Assembly (NCBI GenBank): GCA_964508025.1
Contig: CAZDSF010000001.1
Span: 1 to 64,000, forward strand
Reading direction: 5' to 3'
DNA length: 64,000 nt
Origin: JAAZNO01 sp964508025
GTDB lineage: Bacteria > Chloroflexota > Anaerolineae > B4-G1 > SLSP01
Shown one piece after another: positions 50,516 to 58,665 of the stretch (within the stretch, counting starts at the first letter, position 1; each line of letters starts with the position of its first letter). The notes beneath the pieces were generated by a model. It was not told the DNA's origin. It was given only the letters and a program-made list of their open reading frames with translations, and did not search any database. The translations under genes were made by a program, and so were the position numbers.

Positions 50516-50531
50516 GGGGGGGCCTCCTGGT

Positions 50532-51089
50532 TCAGGCGTTAGCGGATTCGCTGAATTCGGGCGCCTTAGCGGTTGGCTCGCCGCCGTTGGCTGCGCTCCG
50601 ATCTAGCACGCGGATGGTCAACGCCTTGAAGGTGAGGTTCTCCATGACGAAATCGTCTTCGGGCAGCGAGAAACCCCAATCCTGGAATTTGACGCCCTTG
50701 AGCTCCAACGCCACGGTGTTGCCGGGCGCGGCGGGATCGTTGAGGCTCACGCTCATGTTGAAGGTGGGCTGCACGTAGGGTTCGGCGATGTTGCTGGGCG
50801 ATGATCCGCGCCCCTGGAGCAGGAACAGCAGCGCGCCGTTGATATAGGCCCGTCCCACCTTGCCGCTGATGTGAATGTTGCCTGGATGCAGCGAGGTGGC
50901 GTGGCGGCGTCCGATCTCGTGAAATTCTTCCAGATCGGTATGCACGTAGAGTTCGACGTTGGTGACACGCCCCACCGTGAGCAGGTCGTAGGTATCGAGC
51001 ACGGCTTTGGCGTCGTTCCCTTCCGGGGTGTCCTCAATCGCCAGGGTCAACGTGCCATTGGCACCGGTATAGATATTGGTCAACGCCAT
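50532..51089 (-). CDS. Tail tube protein
   Basis: A 185-residue protein from ATG 51089 (GAGGAGG upstream). It starts MALTNIYTGANGTLTLAIED and has β-strand-rich content (FHEIGRRHATSLHPGNIHIS, GKVGRAYINGALLFLLQG), with a P2 FII/Mu-like tube fold. It forms the hexameric inner tube. It follows the sheath gene, the usual order. Confidence 0.82.
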   Translation of the reverse strand: MALTNIYTGANGTLTLAIEDTPEGNDAKAVLDTYDLLTVGRVTNVELYVHTDLEEFHEIGRRHATSLHPGNIHISGKVGRAYINGALLFLLQGRGSSPSNIAEPYVQPTFNMSVSLNDPAAPGNTVALELKGVKFQDWGFSLPEDDFVMENLTFKALTIRVLDRSAANGGEPTAKAPEFSESANA

Positions 51090-51100
51090 GGTTCCCCTCC

Positions 51101-52765
51101 TCACTCCAGGAACATTGTCACTTTGATGTAGTCAATGCTGAACACGGGCCGCAGGACGAGCGTGACGCGCGCGATGCCCTTGATCTCTTCTTCGCGGGTG
51201 GCGCTCACGTTGAGTTCGTAGCCCACCAGCATCTCGTCTTCCACCATCTCGGCCAGGAAGCTGTTGATGGTGGCGCGCATCGCGCTGCGCACCCGCTCGT
51301 TGTTGAGCAGGCCGATGTACGGATTGGCGGCGGAACGCACGCCGTAGCGGGCGTAATCCACGATGCGCCGTGTGGTGATCTGTTGCCAGGCGGTGTTGGT
51401 CGCGGTGGTGATGCCCTTGACGACGCGGAATCCCTGCCGCATTTCGAGCGCCAGGACACGCGCCTGCACCAGCTGGCTCAGCTCGGCGGCGGAGAAGCGC
51501 CGTTCCAGCCCTCCGACGCGCACGGGCTTGTTGGTGAGGCTGATGTGCGGGGCCAGCCCGCCCAGCAAACCGGCGACGGCGGCTGCGGCGTAAGCGCCCG
51601 GCAAGGTCAATTCTTTGCCGCTGGCGCTATCGGTGGCGAGGATGCCCGGCGCGACGAAGATCAGCCGATCGCTGGCGAGGGTGTGTCCGCGCAGATCGTC
51701 GCTGCTAGCGCCGAGCTTGCTGCCCACAACCGCGATGCGCTCGTGGCGGATGGCGTCGGTGGAGGCGTTCTGGCAATGGGCGTCCAGCTTCGCGCCGAAG
51801 CGGTCATCCTGCCCGGCGGCCACGAGGATGTGCGCATCCTCGTAGAGCAGCGCTTCCAATCCCGCCTCGTATTCGGCAGCAGAGGCGGCTTCGCCGTTGG
51901 CCCCGCCTTTGAAGGCTGCGAAAGCATCCGCTGCCAGGCTTCTGAGGGGCAGCTCGGCGGCGTGGGCGGCGGCGGTCGCCGTGACCCAGGCCGATTGCGC
52001 GGCGATGTCGGCGATCAGGTCGGCGCCGCTGACGACGATGTAGCTCTCCTTTGCCTCGCCCAGTTTGAGGGTGACTTTGCGAGCGCTGGCCTTATCCACC
52101 ACGTAACTCGCGGTGATTTTGTCGGCGGCAGCGATGGCGTCGCCGAAGGTGAGGGCGCCGGTAGCGCGGTTGATTTTCACCTCGCCGGTTGCGGGCGGGG
52201 CGGCATCGTCATCGTAGAGCAGCTTGAGCGAGCGGGTGAGGCCATCGGCGTCGGTGGCGAGGTGAATGCGGTTGCGGGCGCTTTTGACCACGGGGGTGTA
52301 TTTGAGGGTGATCGGCGGCGCTGCATTGCCGAGATGCGCTTCATTTTCGATGAAGGCGTTGTCGTCGGCGTCCCAAACATTGACGAGCAGGGCGTTGCCC
52401 CAGTTGCCCTCCGTCTTCGCTTGAAGGGTGACGCAATCGCCGGTGGTGGATTTGAGCGTGGTCGTGGCTTTGGCGGCGCTGGCAGCCGCCACGCGCACCG
52501 CGAAGACGGTGGTGGCGCCGTGTCCGTAAGCCAGTTCCAGGGCGCGGACGAGGGTGAGCTCGTTGCTGAAGCCGTTGATCCAGGCGTCGGTCTCGCCGAA
52601 GATGGCGCGCGCTTCGGAGAGGCTGCCCAGCGTGACGGGCTTGTTGAGCGGCCCTTTGCTCGCCGTGCCTATGACGCCGAGGTTGCCTACTGTGACCCGC
52701 CCCGGCACGATCAGTCCCTCGGCGCGTACTTCGATATAGACTCCAGGTAAAATCATCTCAGCCAT
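51101..52765 (-). CDS. Contractile tail sheath protein
   Basis: A 554-residue protein. The N-terminus is the sheath signature (MILPGVYIEVRAEGLIVPGR). The C-terminal half has the conserved core (IDYARYGVRSAANPYIGLLN) with RRIVDYAR, and FLAEMVEDEMLVGYELNV, which sits in the handshake. AAAGGAGG lies eight bases before ATG 52765. Only one sheath gene is present, unlike the three of Afp/PVC particles. Confidence 0.92.
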   Translation of the reverse strand: MAEMILPGVYIEVRAEGLIVPGRVTVGNLGVIGTASKGPLNKPVTLGSLSEARAIFGETDAWINGFSNELTLVRALELAYGHGATTVFAVRVAAASAAKATTTLKSTTGDCVTLQAKTEGNWGNALLVNVWDADDNAFIENEAHLGNAAPPITLKYTPVVKSARNRIHLATDADGLTRSLKLLYDDDAAPPATGEVKINRATGALTFGDAIAAADKITASYVVDKASARKVTLKLGEAKESYIVVSGADLIADIAAQSAWVTATAAAHAAELPLRSLAADAFAAFKGGANGEAASAAEYEAGLEALLYEDAHILVAAGQDDRFGAKLDAHCQNASTDAIRHERIAVVGSKLGASSDDLRGHTLASDRLIFVAPGILATDSASGKELTLPGAYAAAAVAGLLGGLAPHISLTNKPVRVGGLERRFSAAELSQLVQARVLALEMRQGFRVVKGITTATNTAWQQITTRRIVDYARYGVRSAANPYIGLLNNERVRSAMRATINSFLAEMVEDEMLVGYELNVSATREEEIKGIARVTLVLRPVFSIDYIKVTMFLE

Positions 52766-52783
52766 TAGTGGTCCTCCTTTCAT

Positions 52784-52850
52784 GGCTTGAATTGGCGAAA
52801 AAAGCGAATGGCGAATGGCGAAAAGTGAATGGCGAATTGTGAATGTTGTC
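52784..52850. repeat. E-family word repeat (GGCGAATGGCGAA)
   Basis: TTGGCGAAAAAAGCGAATGG and GCGAATGGCGAAAAGTGAAT run between the sheath gene and the upstream gene. The same word type occurs at the start of livM (33062-33102). Confidence 0.75.
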
Positions 52851-52855
52851 CTTCC

Positions 52856-53908
52856 TCAACGGCGGGATGCCTGGATGTAGACGACGGCTATTGCATCGAG
52901 CCGGTCGCCCTGGATGGCGAGTTCCAGGCGCTCGGTTGGGCCATCCAGCTGAATTGGGGCCGCGAAATGCCGGGTATAGGGGGTGTAGGGATCGGGGATG
53001 GCGTTTTCATCCCAATCTCCCAGGGTGAGGGCGGCAGGCCCGGCGGTGAAAAGCGCGAGAAAATCGGTGAAGGTGGGCAGGGTCGCTTGGGCGTGGCGCG
53101 TTGTCGGTTCGGGGCCGGAGATGGCGGCGAGAAAGGCGTCGAAGGTGGGGAAGTTCAGCGGCGCGCCTGCGGCGCCATCGAAGGTGCGGGTGAGAACAAC
53201 GGCGGAGGTGGGCGTTGCGGCGGGAATGAAGGCGAGCGCCCACAGTCCGTGGATCGTGCGCTGTCCGCGCAGGGTGAGCGGGGGCGCGGTCTCGTTGTCC
53301 CAGCGGACCAGGTCGGCGGTGACGAGCAGCCGTTCGTTGTGGGCGCTGTTCACCGCCACGGGGATCTGCGTGATGAGGCTGCGCGCGTCGTCGGCGTCCG
53401 CGTACTGGAATTCGTAGAGCAGGCGGTAGTCGGCGGTCTTGCGCCAGGCGTTCACCGGCGGCAGATGTTCCGGCAGCGAGCTTTCCGTCAGCGCGAAGCG
53501 CAACACGCCAGCGGCCCACAGCGCGTCGCGGTCTGCTAGCAGGCGCGCGTGAAGCGCATCGGCGGCTGCATCTACGGCGGCGACATCGGCGCCCCACAGT
53601 TGGAAACGCGCGCGCACGTCGAGGCGACCGCCCTTGAGGCTTGCAGGCGCGGGGGTGTCGCGCAGGGCATCGCCCCGGAAATTACCGATTCCCACGGGGC
53701 GTTCTTCGATGGCTGCGAGGGAGACGCCTGGCGGCGGCAACCCGGCGGTCGGTGGGGACAGGTAGCTGCGCAGCAGGGCCAGCAACGCGGCGCTGGCTTG
53801 ATCGGGGCTGGCGGCGTCGCCGGCGGCGAAAGCCTGAATCAGACTCGCTGCTTCCAATACCGGTTCTGCTTCAGGTGTGCGGCGGCGGAAAAATGAAAAG
53901 AGCGACAC
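52856..53908 (-). CDS. First gene of the CIS cluster, unknown tail component
   Basis: A 350-residue protein with a GTG start preceded by AAGGAAC. It has an Ala-rich helical start (ASLIQAFAAGDAASPDQASA), then alternating sequences (GRLDVRARFQLWGADVAAVD, HARLLADRDALWAAGVLRFA). A two-domain β-rich C-terminal half follows. A tail-terminator or completion role is possible because such proteins neighbour sheath genes, but no family is recognised. Confidence 0.62.
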   Translation of the reverse strand: MSLFSFFRRRTPEAEPVLEAASLIQAFAAGDAASPDQASAALLALLRSYLSPPTAGLPPPGVSLAAIEERPVGIGNFRGDALRDTPAPASLKGGRLDVRARFQLWGADVAAVDAAADALHARLLADRDALWAAGVLRFALTESSLPEHLPPVNAWRKTADYRLLYEFQYADADDARSLITQIPVAVNSAHNERLLVTADLVRWDNETAPPLTLRGQRTIHGLWALAFIPAATPTSAVVLTRTFDGAAGAPLNFPTFDAFLAAISGPEPTTRHAQATLPTFTDFLALFTAGPAALTLGDWDENAIPDPYTPYTRHFAAPIQLDGPTERLELAIQGDRLDAIAVVYIQASRR

Positions 53909-54254
53909 GTTCGTTGTTCCTTGTGTGAATGCGTCCTGCGGCTAGAGGAGAACGCGGCTGGAGTCTGGATACAGGAACAAGCGATTGTAGCCAACAGGGT
54001 GACAGCGCAATCGAAACTATAATTTCAGTCTAACATAAATTGGTAAAGATAGAGTCAAGAATGGGTTAAAACGATCCTGAAACATGACACAATTCTTAAT
54101 GCTCCGGGGTTGTGTCACAGGTTGCGTGGTTTTCGGTGGTAATAGCAGATTGCTCAGGTTTTTTTATGATTAGGATGCTGGAATTTTTCCGAAAATCACA
54201 ATTACTGCTATAATAGGGCTGTATTGTTATGTTTGTGATGGTTTATGGAGGTTT
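53909..54254. promoter_or_regulatory. Divergent AT-rich control region between CIS and kinase genes
   Basis: This 346-base spacer is clearly more AT-rich than the surrounding genes. The plus-strand promoter has an extended -10 (TGCTATAAT, 54206-54214). An 8-bp inverted repeat TGACACAA/TTGTGTCA (54085-54092 and 54110-54117, 17-base spacer) could bind a regulator of either unit. On the minus strand a TTGACT lies near 54050. No gene is seen. Confidence 0.6.
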
Positions 54255-55415
54255 ATGTCTGGCGCGGCGCATGTGCTTTTTGCTAATATTTTGATTGCCT
54301 CTACCGAGATCGAGTTTGCGCGCCAATTGCGCATTGTGTTGCAAAATGCAGGGTACGTGGTGCGTGTCGTGAGGAGCAGCGAGGCATTGCTGAATACCTT
54401 GACGCTTGCTCCGCCGGATTTGCTGTTGCTCGATGCTGCGTTGGTTGATACAGATAGGGCGGCGCTGGTGCGGCGCATCAAGGCGCATGTTGGGCAAACC
54501 TTCATGCCGGTTATCATGCTGGCTGAGCCTACGAATGAGGTGGATTTTGCAGCCGCTATCAATGCTGGGGCTGATGAGCTGCTTGATAAGCCGTTCTCTA
54601 ACGCAGAGCTCCTGGTCAGAGTGCGGTCCATGTTGCGCCTTAAGGTCAGCACCGATGAGCTCCGCACGCTAAACGCCACGCTCGAGCAGAAGGTTATCGA
54701 GCGCACGCAAGCCCTGGAAGCTGCTCATGCTGCCCTCCGCCACACTGAGAAGCTTTCCGCACTGGGGCGGTTGGCGGCTTCGGTAGCGCATGAAATCAAC
54801 AACCCGCTTTCGGGTATTTTGACGTACATTTATCTGATCAAGAAATATGAGACGCTGCCAGAGCTCCAAATAAGCGAGGATCTTGCGCTTATCGAACGGC
54901 ACGTCAATGCTATTGCTGGGCTGGTCAAGCAGCTGCAAAACTTTTCTAAACCGCCGCAGCAGGTGCGGAAGCCGGTATCGCTAGCTGTAATTTGGAATGA
55001 TGTGTTGGCGCTGGTGCGCAAAGACCTGGAACGCCGCAAGATTCAGGTCATATTCAATCCGCCTGCCGATTTGCCCCTGGTTATGGCGTCTGCCGATCAG
55101 CTGAGTGAGGTTTTTATGAACCTGACGCTCAACGCGCGGGATGCCATGCCTGAAGGTGGACAGCTCACGATCCAGATTACAGCGGAGGGTGAAAGCCTGA
55201 TGGTTGGGGTGGGCGATACCGGCATCGGTATTCCACCGGATGTGCAGGAACATCTCTTTGAGCCGTTCTTCACTACCAAAGGCGAGCAGGGAACGGGATT
55301 GGGATTGGCAATCTGTTATCGCATCATCGAAGAGCACGCGGGTGAAATTTGTGTGGATAGCGCGCCCGGTGCAGGGACGACGTTTACTATCCGCCTGCCG
55401 CTGGCGGTTGTGTAA
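54255..55415 (+). CDS. REC-histidine kinase hybrid
   Basis: A 386-residue soluble sensor kinase. The N-terminal REC domain (about 11-125) has the acceptor D60 (LLLLDAAL) and K112 (LLDKPF). A coiled coil (ATLEQKVIERTQALEAAHAA) links it to the HisKA domain with H179 (SVAHEINNPLSG). The HATPase domain has NLTLNARDAMPEGG, GDTGIGIPPDVQEH and GTGLGLAICYR. No membrane segment or input PAS is present; phosphorylation of REC is the likely input. It is divergent from the CIS cluster. Confidence 0.92.
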   Translation: MSGAAHVLFANILIASTEIEFARQLRIVLQNAGYVVRVVRSSEALLNTLTLAPPDLLLLDAALVDTDRAALVRRIKAHVGQTFMPVIMLAEPTNEVDFAAAINAGADELLDKPFSNAELLVRVRSMLRLKVSTDELRTLNATLEQKVIERTQALEAAHAALRHTEKLSALGRLAASVAHEINNPLSGILTYIYLIKKYETLPELQISEDLALIERHVNAIAGLVKQLQNFSKPPQQVRKPVSLAVIWNDVLALVRKDLERRKIQVIFNPPADLPLVMASADQLSEVFMNLTLNARDAMPEGGQLTIQITAEGESLMVGVGDTGIGIPPDVQEHLFEPFFTTKGEQGTGLGLAICYRIIEEHAGEICVDSAPGAGTTFTIRLPLAVV

Positions 55416-55480
55416 ATGATTGGCAGCTTCTAAGGGCAAAAGCCTGGTGTTCGACTTGGTCCTGATCTGGAGTGCAATCC

Positions 55481-56098
55481 ATGTTCATCAATTGGAAAAC
55501 TCGTGAACTCAATCTCAACCTCGTCTACTATGGGCCGGCGTTGAGCGGGAAGACCACCAACCTGGAGCAAATCCACGCGCGGCTCAAGCCGACTTCCCGC
55601 AGCGACCTCTTCACACTCAATACGCACGAAGATCGCACCATCTTCTTCGATTTTCTGCAGCTGGAGATTGGAGAAATCGCGGGCCTCAAGCCCAAGTTTG
55701 GGCTGTACACGGTGCCGGGACAGGTCTATTACGCCGCCACCCGTGAGGCGGTGTTGCGGCGCGCAGACGCGGTGGTGTTCGTGGTGGATTCGCAGGCGGA
55801 ACGGCTGGAAGACAATCGGGCCGCCTGGCGCGACATGGAAGGGCAGCTAGAGCGGATGCATCGCTCCCTGGCAACCACGCCTGTGGTTGTGCAGCTCAAC
55901 AAGCGCGATCTGCCCTCGGCCCTGCCCGTCGCGGAGCTGCGCGCGGCGCTGGATATCGGTGCGCGGCCCTGCCTCGAGGCGATTGCCGCGCAAAACCAGG
56001 GCGTTCCAGAGACGCTGCATGCGGCTATGCGCATGTTGTTCATAGATGTCCAGCGCAAACTTGCAGCTGCCCAAACTACACCAGGAGGCTCCGCATGA
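55481..56098 (+). CDS. MglA-like small Ras-type GTPase
   Basis: A 205-residue GTPase. MFINWKTRELNLNLVYYGPA at the start, the P-loop GPALSGKTTNL, the switch region LYTVPGQVYY, and NKRD as G4 all match MglA. MglA controls cell polarity and motility in myxobacteria; Chloroflexota relatives are of unknown role. The ATG at 55481 is preferred because it begins the MglA consensus; a GTG at 55472 is possible. It overlaps the roadblock gene by four bases. Confidence 0.92.
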   Translation: MFINWKTRELNLNLVYYGPALSGKTTNLEQIHARLKPTSRSDLFTLNTHEDRTIFFDFLQLEIGEIAGLKPKFGLYTVPGQVYYAATREAVLRRADAVVFVVDSQAERLEDNRAAWRDMEGQLERMHRSLATTPVVVQLNKRDLPSALPVAELRAALDIGARPCLEAIAAQNQGVPETLHAAMRMLFIDVQRKLAAAQTTPGGSA

Positions 56099-56457
56099 AA
56101 GAAGTGCAACGGCTCATCCGCGAGCTGGGGCAATCTGAGGGATTCAGCACCGTCGTCTTGACCGATGCTTCTGGTTTGCCGATGGCGACTTCAGAGGATT
56201 TCGAGGCGGCGCAAGCCTTGGCTGCCATCGTCGCCGAGGTGTTGCGTGTGGCGCAACGCGCCGGCGAGCGGCTAAGCATGACCGACCTGACGGAGATCAT
56301 GTTGCTCTCGCAGGACGCACAACGAGGGGTGCTTTACCGGCAGTTTGAGGCTGGCGGACGGCGATTGGTGTTGGCGATGGTCATCCAACCTAACCACGCT
56401 TATTGGCCCACCACTACCCGTGTCATCCGTGAGATACAGCAGTTAATGCAAAAGTAA
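56095..56457 (+). CDS. Roadblock/LC7-domain protein (MglB-like)
   Basis: A 120-residue single LC7/roadblock domain (VVLTDASGLPMATSEDFEAA, and ALAAIVAEVLRVAQRAG). MglB-type proteins stimulate MglA GTP hydrolysis. Its start overlaps the MglA stop (ATGA), so the pair is translationally coupled, which supports a functional partnership. Confidence 0.88.
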   Translation: MKEVQRLIRELGQSEGFSTVVLTDASGLPMATSEDFEAAQALAAIVAEVLRVAQRAGERLSMTDLTEIMLLSQDAQRGVLYRQFEAGGRRLVLAMVIQPNHAYWPTTTRVIREIQQLMQK

Positions 56458-56472
56458 GAAAGTGAGGGAGCT

Positions 56473-57198
56473 ATGGCGCTTCAAGGTACATTGGGCGATT
56501 TGAGCATCCCGGATTTGATCCAGCTGCACTGTCAGTCTGGCAGCGTGGCGCGGTTGCTGGTGCGTGGGTTGCAAGGGGAACAAAGCGACCTGTATTTCGC
56601 GGGCGGCGAGATCGTCCACGCTGCCTGCGGTGATCTGCAAGGCGCTGAGGCGGTTTACGAATTGCTCACCTGGGAAGAGGGCAGCTTCGAGGTGGAGCAA
56701 AATGCAGCCGCACCTGCGCGCACGGTGCAAATTCCCTGGTCAGCCCTGTTAATGGAGGGTCTGCGTCGTGCGGATGAGCGACGGCAGGCCAAAGTTATCT
56801 CAGCAGAAAAGGAGCATAAGATGTCAGGAGAGACCCGTCGTGAACGTTTGGCTAATATCCTCAGCCAGCTGGTAGAAACCTCTGGTGATGTCCGAGGCGC
56901 GGCCATTGTGGGCCGCGACGGTTTGATTATCGCCGCGCATCTCCCGGCCAAGATGGAGCAGACCCGCGTGGGTGCGGTGGCGGCTGCGCTGCTCAGCCTT
57001 TCGGGGCGCTCGGTGGGGCAGCTGGAGCGCGGCGACTTCCAGCAGACGCTCATCCAGGGTACGGATGGTAACATCGTTATCACCGATGCCGGCAAGAACG
57101 CTGTCTTTGTCGCCCTCACCGGCAAGGATGTGAATCTGGGCATGGTCTTCCTGGAAGTGCGCGAATCAGCCGCTGCCATTGCCGAAATCCTGGGTTGA
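56473..57198 (+). CDS. DUF4388 (PATAN)-roadblock/LC7 fusion
   Basis: A 241-residue protein. Residues about 1-95 are DUF4388 (MALQGTLGDLSIPDLIQLHC, then LYFAGGEIVHAACGDLQGAE). Residues about 120-241 are a roadblock/LC7 domain (GDVRGAAIVGRDGLIIAAHL). Between them, AAAGGAG lies seven bases before an in-frame ATG at 56821, so the LC7 half might also be made alone. It follows the roadblock gene by 15 bases and precedes the globin. Confidence 0.86.
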   Translation: MALQGTLGDLSIPDLIQLHCQSGSVARLLVRGLQGEQSDLYFAGGEIVHAACGDLQGAEAVYELLTWEEGSFEVEQNAAAPARTVQIPWSALLMEGLRRADERRQAKVISAEKEHKMSGETRRERLANILSQLVETSGDVRGAAIVGRDGLIIAAHLPAKMEQTRVGAVAAALLSLSGRSVGQLERGDFQQTLIQGTDGNIVITDAGKNAVFVALTGKDVNLGMVFLEVRESAAAIAEILG

Positions 57199-57211
57199 AA
57201 GGGGACGCCTC

Positions 57212-57754
57212 ATGGCAAAGGTTATGGATGAAATCAAACGGGTAAGTGAGCTCAGCGACGCAGACCGCGCGCTTCTGGCTGAGATGCGCACCGTGGTCGA
57301 AAACCAATCGCCAAAAATTGTGGCGCTGTTTTATGAGCATTTGCAGCGTTTCGACCACCTCAGCGTATTGCTCAACGCCGAACCGGGCCGGGTCGAACGG
57401 CTCAAGGGGCATTTGCAGCAGTGGCTCATCACATTGACCGAGGGCGATTATGGTGATGTCTACTACGAGCGCCGCTATCGGATCGGCAAACGGCACGTTG
57501 AGGTGGGGTTGGAACCGCGCTATGTGATGGCGGCGATGGCCTTCTGTCGCGCCCATGCTGCCCGGCTCATCGTCGAGGAAGCGTATGCCGCCGACCCACA
57601 CAAAGACGCCCGCGCGCGCGCTCTCAACCGGGTGATGGATATTGATCTCAACATCATGCTGCAATCCTACGACGACCACCGCATCGCCCAATTCCTGGAA
57701 GTCACCGGCTTCAGCCGCGAGTTGTTCGATAATTTGATGTCAGGACTAGGGTAG
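57212..57754 (+). CDS. Protoglobin-domain protein
   Basis: A 180-residue single-domain globin of the protoglobin/globin-coupled-sensor type. The motif RIGKRHVEVGLEPRYV carries the proximal heme ligand H95. No output domain is fused, so it must signal through partners. It should bind O2, NO or CO. It lies in the GTPase/roadblock gene run, 13 bases after the DUF4388-LC7 gene, with AAAGGGG as ribosome-binding site. Confidence 0.9.
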   Translation: MAKVMDEIKRVSELSDADRALLAEMRTVVENQSPKIVALFYEHLQRFDHLSVLLNAEPGRVERLKGHLQQWLITLTEGDYGDVYYERRYRIGKRHVEVGLEPRYVMAAMAFCRAHAARLIVEEAYAADPHKDARARALNRVMDIDLNIMLQSYDDHRIAQFLEVTGFSRELFDNLMSGLG

Positions 57755-57846
57755 TGTTGCTGGCTGCTGGATTGCAATCATTGCAATTTTCTGCATGGGT
57801 TTTGCGGTGAGATTTGCTGATTTGCAGTTTTTACGGGAGTATGAAT

Positions 57847-58602
57847 ATGCCAACACAAGTTTTGTTCGAGAATGCCGAACACAAAAATATCCTATTGGAA
57901 GATTTCACGTCCGGGCAGATGGTGCAGGCGAATCAGCACATCATCATCCACAAGGGCAAGGGGATGTTGCTCGATCCGGGCGGGCACAAGGTCTACTCCG
58001 AAGCGCTGGACGAGCTCTCCACCGTGTTGCCGTTGGGCGCGCTACAATATATTCTCTTCTCGCACCAAGACCCGGACATCATCGCGGCAGCCAATGGCTG
58101 GTTGATGGTGACGAATGCGATGGGGTTCTTGCCGCAACTGTGGATCCGCTTCATCACCCATTTTGGGGTGGATGAGCTGGTAATGGACAACATTACGCCC
58201 ATCCCTGACGCTGGGCTGGTCATCAACCTGGAAGGTGCGAAGTTGCCCCTGCTGCCCGCGCACTTCATGCACTCGGCGGGCAACTTTCAGCTCTACGATC
58301 CCATCGCCAAAATCCTCTACACCGGCGACCTGGGCGCTTCGCTGGGGCAGACTTATATCACCGTGACCAATTTCGATGACCACATTCAGTACATGGAAGG
58401 CTTCCATCGCCGCTACATTGCCTCCAACCGGGTGCTCAAACTCTGGGCGCAGATGGTGGCCCCGCTGGATATCGAAATCATTGCCCCGCAACACGGCGCG
58501 ATGATTGTGGGCAAAGAGAACGTCCAGCGCTTCATCCAGTGGGTGCAAGGGTTGGAGTGCGGCATGGATTTGCTGCAAAGTGCTTACAAACTGCCCAAGT
58601 AA
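57847..58602 (+). CDS. Di-iron metallo-β-lactamase-fold oxygen-binding protein (ODP-like)
   Basis: A 251-residue protein with the flavodiiron-like metallo-β-lactamase fold but no flavodoxin domain. Metal ligands are expected at H73, D75 and D77 (FSHQDPDI), H142 (FMHSAGNF), D161 (YTGDLGA) and H216 (PQHGAM). The family includes ODP, the oxygen sensor of spirochaete chemotaxis. The ATG at 57847 is eight bases after GGGAG. It completes an oxygen-sensing pair with the protoglobin. Confidence 0.88.
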   Translation: MPTQVLFENAEHKNILLEDFTSGQMVQANQHIIIHKGKGMLLDPGGHKVYSEALDELSTVLPLGALQYILFSHQDPDIIAAANGWLMVTNAMGFLPQLWIRFITHFGVDELVMDNITPIPDAGLVINLEGAKLPLLPAHFMHSAGNFQLYDPIAKILYTGDLGASLGQTYITVTNFDDHIQYMEGFHRRYIASNRVLKLWAQMVAPLDIEIIAPQHGAMIVGKENVQRFIQWVQGLECGMDLLQSAYKLPK

Positions 58603-58613
58603 ATATCGTCGTG

Positions 58614-58647
58614 AGACCTGACAGGTTTTCTGAAACCTGTCAGGTCT
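58614..58647. repeat. 15-bp perfect palindromic repeat (AGACCTGACAGGTTT type)
   Basis: AGACCTGACAGGTTT (58614-58628) and its exact reverse complement (58633-58647) with a 4-base loop form a strong hairpin, 12 bases after the ODP-like gene. I have seen this palindrome type as a dispersed intergenic repeat in similar genomes; here it may act as a terminator or processing site. Confidence 0.75.
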
Positions 58648-58665
58648 GAGATAAAGTAGGAGACT

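Noticed and set aside
34291..53908. Intact or remnant prophage
   Set aside because: No capsid, portal, terminase, integrase, lysin or holin gene and no flanking attachment repeats are seen. The gene set is that of a contractile injection device.
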